A DNA stretch of 5,327 nucleotides from positions 1 through 5,327 of the forward strand of contig CALXAZ010000076.1 of NCBI GenBank assembly GCA_944386395.1, given 5' to 3'. Origin of the DNA: an uncultured Clostridia bacterium. GTDB lineage: Bacteria > Bacillota > Clostridia > Oscillospirales > JAAYOS01. The position numbers and the translations under genes are program-made. Positions 1 to 3,764 of this stretch are shown piece after piece (position 1 is the first letter of the stretch; every line of letters starts with the position of its first letter). The notes under the pieces were generated by a model, which had not been told where the DNA came from, did not search any database, and saw nothing but the letters and a program-made list of their open reading frames with translations.

Positions 1-144
1 CTCTGTCAACGCAGCAAAATCGAGTAGTGACAAATCAGGTATGTCATCTGGAACATACAATCCCCCGTCAGGAGATAACCCTTTTGCAATCGCTTCGGAA
101 GCGGTGACCGCTTCCGAGCTGTTGCGTGTACTTATATACCTCAT
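1..144 (-). CDS. thrC: Threonine synthase, N-terminal fragment (3' end outside window)
   Basis: Threonine synthase converts O-phosphohomoserine to threonine with pyridoxal phosphate in the cytoplasm. Only the first 48 residues are in the window. They begin MRYISTR and continue through an SEA-VTA-SEA stretch to GLSPDGGLYVPDDIP, which matches the conserved N-terminal domain of bacterial threonine synthases (M-x-Y-x-STR followed by G-x-x-PDGGLYVP). The catalytic lysine and the rest of the PLP fold lie beyond the left edge. The ATG at 144 is chosen because GGAGG (153-157) sits 8 nt upstream and the STR motif falls at the usual distance from the start. The gene starts 19 nt after the rnhB-yraN stop, so it probably shares that transcript. 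Codons 10-17 contain a strong hairpin, described separately. The identification rests on a short but characteristic segment. Confidence 0.9.
   Translation of the reverse strand, partial: MRYISTRNSSEAVTASEAIAKGLSPDGGLYVPDDIPDLSLLDFAALTE
95..117 (-). repeat. Perfect 10-bp inverted repeat inside early thrC
   Basis: The arms at 95-104 and 108-117 are exact reverse complements separated by three bases. On the thrC mRNA this gives UCGGAAGCGG, loop UCA, CCGCUUCCGA, at roughly +28 to +50 from the start codon. No T-run follows on either strand, so it is not an intrinsic terminator. It encodes the residues SEAVTASE, which fit the family at normal length, so it is part of the gene and not an insertion. 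Any regulatory role is inference. Confidence 0.75.
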
Positions 145-149
145 TCAAT

Positions 150-164
150 ATTCCTCCATATTTT
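150..164 (-). promoter_or_regulatory. thrC Shine-Dalgarno within a 15-nt direct repeat (copy 1)
   Basis: On the minus strand this reads AAAATATGGAGGAAT and contains GGAGG 8 nt before the thrC ATG. It decides the thrC start. The same 15 bases occur at 3119-3133 at the end of the DUF2344 gene, where no start codon follows. Confidence 0.8.
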
Positions 165-1129
165 CAAAAGGCGTTTTCTATATGGTCAATTCCAATCTTG
201 CTTTTGCTGCTTTGTGGTATATAAATACCTATAACATCAAATCTCGGTTGTAGCAAAGTTGGGTTTTCCTGAAGCCACATCTCTGCGGTTTGATGTAATT
301 TTTTCTGCTTGTGACTACTTACAAATTCTGTCGCCTGTGCAAAGCTTGCATTATCTCTGAGCTTCACCTCTACAAATACAATGAACCTTGTATCGCTAAC
401 TATTAAATCGATTTCTCCATATCTGCAACGAAAATTGCGCGTAATCAAAGAATATCCCTTCGCCTGAAGGTATTCAAAAGCAACGTCTTCCCCTATAGCT
501 CCAGTCGATTTTGGCTTTGGGGTTTGTCTTGCATAAAATTTTTTTAAAAAACTTAACCTGTGGATAGGGGATGGACCATACTTTGCAATCGCCTCATAAT
601 GCGCTTTTGTGCCATATCCCTTGTGCTTTGCAAAGCCGTAATCAGGATATGTGATATCCATTTCTCTCATAAACCTGTCACGCGATACCTTTGCCAGTAT
701 CGAAGCTGCGGCAATAGAGGCGGATTTGCCATCACCACCAACGATACATATCGCAGGTATAGGAAAATTTCTAGCTATATTACCATCAACAAGAACAAGC
801 TCGACTTTTACCTTTTTTTGCAGCTCTTCAACTGCACGCCTCATTGCGAGCTGGGATGCTTCAAGGATATTAAGACTTTCTATCTCTTCGACAGATGCGG
901 AAGCAATAGAATATTTGGATTTTTCACATATTTCTAAGAAAAGTTTTTCACGTTTTTTTTCGCTCAGTTTCTTAGAATCGTTAAGACCTTCTATCCTGCT
1001 ATTTGCTAGATGTACCGCTGCGGCAAAAACAGGACCTGCAAGAGGTCCCCTGCCCGCTTCATCGGTGCCGCAAAATAATGAGAAGTTGCGCTCTGCGGTT
1101 ATTTTTTTCTCGAATTCATATAGATCCAT
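164..1129 (-). CDS. rnhB: Ribonuclease HII fused to a YraN/UPF0102 nuclease-like domain
   Basis: A 321-residue protein with two domains. Residues about 16-200 are ribonuclease HII, which cleaves the RNA strand of RNA-DNA hybrids and 5' of single ribonucleotides embedded in DNA. The motif TDEAGRGPLAGPV carries Asp23 and Glu24; Asp115 (in VDGN) and Asp133 (in GGDGKS) complete the metal-binding DEDD set, and Tyr164 lies in the conserved YGFAKHKGY block. After a short linker (about 201-209, RQTPKPKST), residues 210-321 match the UPF0102/YraN family: GAIGEDVA, then RYGEIDLI (Asp241) and FVEVKLR (Glu254, Lys256), the layout of a PD-(D/E)XK nuclease fold. YraN is normally a separate protein of about 120 residues encoded just after rnhB; here no in-frame start or stop separates the two. 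The ATG at 1129 overlaps the end of ylqF by 14 nt and has AGAGGAA (1137-1143) upstream. All expected catalytic residues are present. The biochemical role of YraN is not well established. Confidence 0.95.
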   Translation of the reverse strand: MDLYEFEKKITAERNFSLFCGTDEAGRGPLAGPVFAAAVHLANSRIEGLNDSKKLSEKKREKLFLEICEKSKYSIASASVEEIESLNILEASQLAMRRAVEELQKKVKVELVLVDGNIARNFPIPAICIVGGDGKSASIAAASILAKVSRDRFMREMDITYPDYGFAKHKGYGTKAHYEAIAKYGPSPIHRLSFLKKFYARQTPKPKSTGAIGEDVAFEYLQAKGYSLITRNFRCRYGEIDLIVSDTRFIVFVEVKLRDNASFAQATEFVSSHKQKKLHQTAEMWLQENPTLLQPRFDVIGIYIPQSSKSKIGIDHIENAF

Positions 1130-1985
1130 CGTTTGGTTCCTCTAGCATAGAAACAGTTTCAAGCGTTATGTGTCCCAGTTTTCCTGCCCTGAATTCATCG
1201 AGAACTATCGCGGATATGCGGTCCATATCTATTTCGCCTCCAGAAATCATACATCCACGTTTTTTGCCCGCTGCCTCAAGCATTTCAAATCCTCTACCTA
1301 TTTCAGAAATCTTCAACCGCTCAGAAACAGGCTGGAAATACCGTTCAGAAAGCTCCTCGAGCAGCTTTGCGGCGAGAGTCTCGGTATCTATAATTTCATC
1401 CCGGATTGCGCCGGTAAATGCAAGCATAAGACCGGTGCGGGGGTCCTCAAATTTGGGCCACAGTATGCCCGGAGTATCAAGGAGCTCGAGACCACCCTCA
1501 AGATAAAACCATTGCTTACTTCGAGTCACACCTGGGCGATCCTCTGCTTTGGCGCGTTTGCTTCGCGCAAGACGGTTGATAAGTGATGATTTTCCAACGT
1601 TTGGAATACCTACAATCATTGCTCTTACAGCTCTGTTCTGACCTTTCTGGGCATACTTTTCAAGCTTGTCCTTCACAGTTGCTTTAGCTGCTAAGGCAAA
1701 TTTATCTGTACCTCTGCCAGATTTACAATCTGTCTCTATGACTCCAAACGCTTGTGATCTAAAATGTGAGCTCCACTTTTTGGTTTCAGTTGGATCTGCT
1801 AGATCAACTCGGTTGAGCACAACCAGACGCGGCTTGCCTGAAGTAAGCTCGTTGATATCAGGATTTCTGCTAGAAATGGGAATTCTTGCATCTACTATTT
1901 CTACCACTACATCGCAAATCTTTAGTGTATCAGCAATCATGCGCCGTGTCTTTGCCATATGTCCGGGGTACCACTGAATATTCAT
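1116..1985 (-). CDS. ylqF: Ribosome biogenesis GTPase YlqF/RbgA
   Basis: A 289-residue circularly permuted GTPase that, by homology to Bacillus RbgA, acts late in 50S subunit assembly in the cytoplasm. The permuted motif order is visible: G4 comes first as NRVD (58-61), then G1 as GIPNVGKSS (126-134), a G2 threonine near 154 in DRPGVTRS, and G3 as DTPG (170-173). The N-terminus IQWYPGHMAK contains His9, the residue at the position implicated in RbgA GTP hydrolysis. The C-terminal assembly domain shows the family block KKRGCMISGGEID (241-253). The lysine of the canonical NKxD motif is arginine here, a substitution also seen in other YlqF proteins, so it does not suggest inactivity. The start at 1985 has AGGAG (1992-1996) 6 nt upstream, 18 nt after the lepB stop. 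Placement next to rplS and lepB is the classic Bacillota arrangement. Confidence 0.97.
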   Translation of the reverse strand: MNIQWYPGHMAKTRRMIADTLKICDVVVEIVDARIPISSRNPDINELTSGKPRLVVLNRVDLADPTETKKWSSHFRSQAFGVIETDCKSGRGTDKFALAAKATVKDKLEKYAQKGQNRAVRAMIVGIPNVGKSSLINRLARSKRAKAEDRPGVTRSKQWFYLEGGLELLDTPGILWPKFEDPRTGLMLAFTGAIRDEIIDTETLAAKLLEELSERYFQPVSERLKISEIGRGFEMLEAAGKKRGCMISGGEIDMDRISAIVLDEFRAGKLGHITLETVSMLEEPNDGSI

Positions 1986-2003
1986 TTTGTTCTCCTGATT
2001 ATA

Positions 2004-2570
2004 TTATTCTACCCTGCCTACACCGTCAAATGGATACACCCTGAATATAACTTTTCCAAGGATATACCGCGTATCTATCATTCCTGGTTCCGACCATCGG
2101 CTATCTGTGCTTTTATTTCTGTTATCTCCAAGCACAAAAATGCAGCCCTCAGGCACTTTTATAGGGAACTCCACGTCTCCGCGTGTTGCAGTGAGAGCGT
2201 TTATATACGGTTCATCAAGAGTTATTCCATCAACCGACACCTTATGAGAGATAAAATCTATATCTACGGTCTGACCTTCTACGGCAATAACTCTCTTGAC
2301 GATTGGCTCTGACATAAACGTATCTTTTCTCAGCACAACTATATCTCCGGGAGCAGGTTGATAAAAGAGGTTGCTTACAACGATCTTGTCATTTTCATGC
2401 AGGGTCGGAACCATTGAAGTTCCCACAACACTGATTATCCGAAAGAAAAATGTAAACAATATAACAATAAACACAAGAGAAAAAACGAGTGCCTGAGCCC
2501 AATCATATATTTCTCCAGTTATACTGATTTTTTTCCCTGAACTAGGTGTTTCAAATTCGTTATCATTCAT
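2004..2570 (-). CDS. lepB: Signal peptidase I, single-span Gram-positive type
   Basis: A 188-residue membrane serine protease that removes signal peptides from exported proteins on the outer face of the cytoplasmic membrane. A short polar N-terminus (1-25) is followed by one hydrophobic span (about 26-43) and then the S26 fold. The nucleophile is Ser52 in GTSMVPTL, and the general base is Lys92 in IVKRVIAVEGQ. The Ser-Lys distance of 40 residues equals that of Bacillus SipS. The box GDNRNKSTDSR (148-158) is intact. An in-frame ATG exists 33 nt further upstream at 2603, but it lies in the T-tract of the rplS terminator and lacks a ribosome site. The start at 2570 has AAGGGAGG (2581-2588) 10 nt away and is preferred. 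ylqF follows after 18 nt. The intrinsic terminator lies immediately upstream, so transcription probably depends on read-through or a promoter not recognised here. Confidence 0.95.
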   Translation of the reverse strand: MNDNEFETPSSGKKISITGEIYDWAQALVFSLVFIVILFTFFFRIISVVGTSMVPTLHENDKIVVSNLFYQPAPGDIVVLRKDTFMSEPIVKRVIAVEGQTVDIDFISHKVSVDGITLDEPYINALTATRGDVEFPIKVPEGCIFVLGDNRNKSTDSRWSEPGMIDTRYILGKVIFRVYPFDGVGRVE

Positions 2571-2573
2571 TAT

Positions 2574-2588
2574 GGGATTACCTCCCTT
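2574..2588 (-). promoter_or_regulatory. lepB ribosome binding site, with small self-complementary hairpin
   Basis: The minus strand reads AAGGGAGGTAATCCC followed by ATA and the chosen ATG. AAGGGAGG is a strong Shine-Dalgarno and fixes the lepB start at 2570. GGGA can pair with TCCC across the loop GGTAA, which would partly occlude the site. The stem has only 4 bp, so a regulatory effect is uncertain. Confidence 0.65.
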
Positions 2589-2602
2589 AAAATAAATATG
2601 CA

Positions 2603-2640
2603 AAATAATAAAAAGGGGTGGATAAAATCCCCCCTTTTTC
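2603..2640 (-). terminator. Intrinsic terminator after rplS
   Basis: On the minus strand, starting 5 nt after the rplS stop, AAAAAGGGG plus GGAT pairs with ATCC plus CCCCTTTTT. The loop is TTT and one A is bulged, giving 13 paired positions. The stem is followed by TTTTTATTATTTT. This is the standard GC stem and U-tract of a rho-independent terminator. The arms are 2610-2618 with 2631-2639 and 2620-2623 with 2627-2630. It sits only about 15 nt upstream of the lepB ribosome site, so it separates abundant rplS mRNA from lower downstream expression. Confidence 0.88.
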
Positions 2641-2644
2641 GCAT

Positions 2645-2986
2645 TTAGATGTCTTCTTTGACCTTGGCCCGCTTGCCGACTCTGCCTCTGAGGTAATAAA
2701 GCTTCGCCCTGCGTACTTTACCTTTTCTGACAGTCTTGATATCAGCAATATTGGGGGAGTGTACCGGGAAAACCTTCTCTACGCCCACACCATATGAAAT
2801 ACGGCGGACTGTAATCGTCTCCTGGATACCGCCGTGCTTTTTGGCGATGATGGTACCCTCAAAAGCCTGGATTCTCTCCCGGTTGCCTTCCTTAACTTTT
2901 ACGTCTACACGAACAGTATCACCAACGTTTAAAGCAGGAAGCTCGCTTTTCATATACTGCTTGGAAAGAGTATTGATGAGATCCAT
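2645..2986 (-). CDS. rplS: 50S ribosomal protein L19
   Basis: A 113-residue ribosomal protein of normal family length, located at the 30S-50S interface. Conserved segments are visible in order: PALNVGDTVRVDVKVKEG (18-35), RIQAFEGTIIAKKHGG (38-53), then the most conserved block ITVRRISYGVGVEKVFP (58-74) with the HSP that follows, and finally the basic tail GKVRRAKLYYLRGRVGKRAK. The ATG at 2986 has the strong ribosome site AGGGAGGA with GGAGG at 2994-2998, spaced 7 nt. The gene appears to have its own promoter and a structured leader upstream, and a terminator immediately downstream, so it can be expressed as a monocistronic message at high level with some read-through into lepB. Nothing is unusual in the protein itself. 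Confidence 0.98.
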   Translation of the reverse strand: MDLINTLSKQYMKSELPALNVGDTVRVDVKVKEGNRERIQAFEGTIIAKKHGGIQETITVRRISYGVGVEKVFPVHSPNIADIKTVRKGKVRRAKLYYLRGRVGKRAKVKEDI

Positions 2987-3064
2987 AAAACATCCTCCCT
3001 TCTTCTCAGGTGTTCGTACCGCAGGAAATAATTGGGCGGCAGAGGACCACCGTACTCACCCGAC
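2987..3064 (-). ncRNA. Candidate L19 (rplS) mRNA leader, structured 5' UTR
   Basis: The 5' UTR between the predicted transcription start and the rplS ATG has self-complementary segments. UCGGGUG (3057-3063) pairs with CACCUGA (3006-3012) as a 7-bp basal stem with one G-U pair. GUAC (3052-3055) can pair with GUAC (3016-3019). GGUGG (3047-3051) pairs with CCGCC (3035-3039) around a loop UCCUCUG. That loop is complementary to the rplS Shine-Dalgarno (2992-2998). Autoregulatory leaders upstream of rplS are known in Bacillota (the Rfam L19 leader family). Membership here is inferred from position and folding by eye, not from a model search. Confidence 0.55.
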
Positions 3065-3070
3065 CAGTTT

Positions 3071-3098
3071 ATCATATCCGAAAAAAATTTGCAAGCAA
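3071..3098 (-). promoter_or_regulatory. Candidate sigma-A-type promoter for rplS
   Basis: On the minus strand TTGCTT (3093-3098) and TATGAT (3071-3076) are separated by 16 nt, giving a moderate -35 and a good -10 (5 of 6 matches to TATAAT). The predicted start near 3064 falls just before the basal stem of the rplS leader, which supports the assignment. The -35 lies inside the AT-rich palindrome at 3082-3105. The -35 match is weak, so confidence is moderate. Confidence 0.45.
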
Positions 3099-3105
3099 AT
3101 TTTTT
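3081..3105 (-). terminator. AT-rich palindrome, probable terminator of the radical SAM/DUF2344 unit
   Basis: AAAAAATTTGC and GCAAATTTTTT are perfect 11-bp inverted arms (3082-3092 and 3095-3105) with a two-base spacer. On the minus strand the 3' arm ends in seven T residues, and the element starts 6 nt after the DUF2344 stop. The position fits a rho-independent terminator, but the stem has only two G-C pairs and a very tight loop. It is close to symmetrical, so it could act in either direction. Confidence 0.6.
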
Positions 3106-3110
3106 AGATT

Positions 3111-3764
3111 TTAGATAAATTCCTCCATATTTTTATTTTTAAAGCCTGTCCGTGTATATCTTACAAAGTCTGGAGAAAAGCCTTCATTTTTCAGAGCATC
3201 TATAATATATTTTGGATTTAACGGAGCTTCTTCTACTTTAAGAAGGAGCTTTGCTGTTACCTCATGCTCAGAATTTTGTGAAAAACTGATATTAGATATA
3301 TATGGGACAATATCAACAGTAGCAGTTCCCCTTTTAGTTTTTTTTTTAATTTCAATTTTTGAAGCAGAAAAAATATCCGAAAACCGCTCTGCAAGCTTGT
3401 CTAGAGTATTATTATCGTATATCAAAGAAATGTCGTATCCTGCAAAGGCAATTTCTTTAATCTGGGCAACAGGAGGAGCAGCATTTACAACATATAACCC
3501 GGATGGTAGCACAGCGTTTATCCTTTTCAATATATCAGGGGCATCATCGCATTGCAATTCACAATCGAGAACCTCGTTTAATCCGGAAAAACCCAAAGGC
3601 AAGGGATGGGCAATAGACATAAGCGGATGGGGATTATACCCATTGCTGTGCTTAAGTGGGTATTCTGCCCTTATAAATGCTCTGAAAAAAGTGCGCATTA
3701 CATCAAGATGTGATATATATGAAGCAAGCCCTACTTTGGAAAATTTTAAGCGCATTTTAAGCAT
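3111..3764 (-). CDS. DUF2344 (TIGR03936) protein, partner of the radical SAM protein
   Basis: A 217-residue protein of unknown function, slightly short for the family. The N-terminus LKFSKVGLASYISHLDVMRTFFRAF (5-29) and the block HSNGYNPHPLMSIAHPLPLGFSG (39-61) are the recognisable DUF2344 signature. No signal peptide or membrane span is seen. The family is usually adjacent to, or fused with, the TIGR03960 radical SAM protein; here the ATG overlaps the radical SAM stop by 8 nt, which suggests coupled translation and joint function. The start at 3764 is preferred to the next ATG three codons on because GGAAGGGGG lies about 8 nt upstream. Residues EIKKKTK are encoded through a run of ten A bases (3338-3347), a potential slippage site. 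The last codons (MEEFI) are written by an orphan Shine-Dalgarno sequence. The family assignment is secure; the reaction is not known. Confidence 0.9.
   Translation of the reverse strand: MLKMRLKFSKVGLASYISHLDVMRTFFRAFIRAEYPLKHSNGYNPHPLMSIAHPLPLGFSGLNEVLDCELQCDDAPDILKRINAVLPSGLYVVNAAPPVAQIKEIAFAGYDISLIYDNNTLDKLAERFSDIFSASKIEIKKKTKRGTATVDIVPYISNISFSQNSEHEVTAKLLLKVEEAPLNPKYIIDALKNEGFSPDFVRYTRTGFKNKNMEEFI
3119..3133 (-). repeat. 15-nt direct repeat (copy 2): orphan Shine-Dalgarno at the end of the DUF2344 gene
   Basis: The minus strand reads AAAATATGGAGGAAT, identical to the thrC ribosome site at 150-164. GGAGG is at 3122-3126, but no ATG, GTG or TTG lies within usable distance. The gene stop and a probable terminator follow instead. 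Confidence 0.7.

Noticed and set aside
41..253. Plus-strand 70-codon open frame
   Set aside because: It lies opposite the thrC start and the end of rnhB-yraN and has no recognisable protein features.
651..1506. Long plus-strand frames opposite rnhB and ylqF
   Set aside because: They are serine-rich antisense shadows of strongly conserved minus-strand genes, without ribosome sites or family motifs. The same applies to plus-strand frames at 3811-4642.
1803..1814. NRVD in place of NKxD in the YlqF G4 motif as a sign of a defective GTPase
   Set aside because: Arginine at this position occurs in other YlqF proteins, and all other GTPase motifs and His9 are intact.
2601..2603. Upstream in-frame ATG for lepB
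   Set aside because: It lies in the U-tract of the rplS terminator and has no ribosome site; the ATG at 2570 has a strong one and gives a normal-length protein.
2950..3075. A 41-codon minus-strand frame running through the rplS leader into rplS (possible leader peptide)
   Set aside because: Its ATG overlaps the candidate -10 box, so the rplS transcript would not contain it. There is no ribosome site, and the composition looks non-coding.
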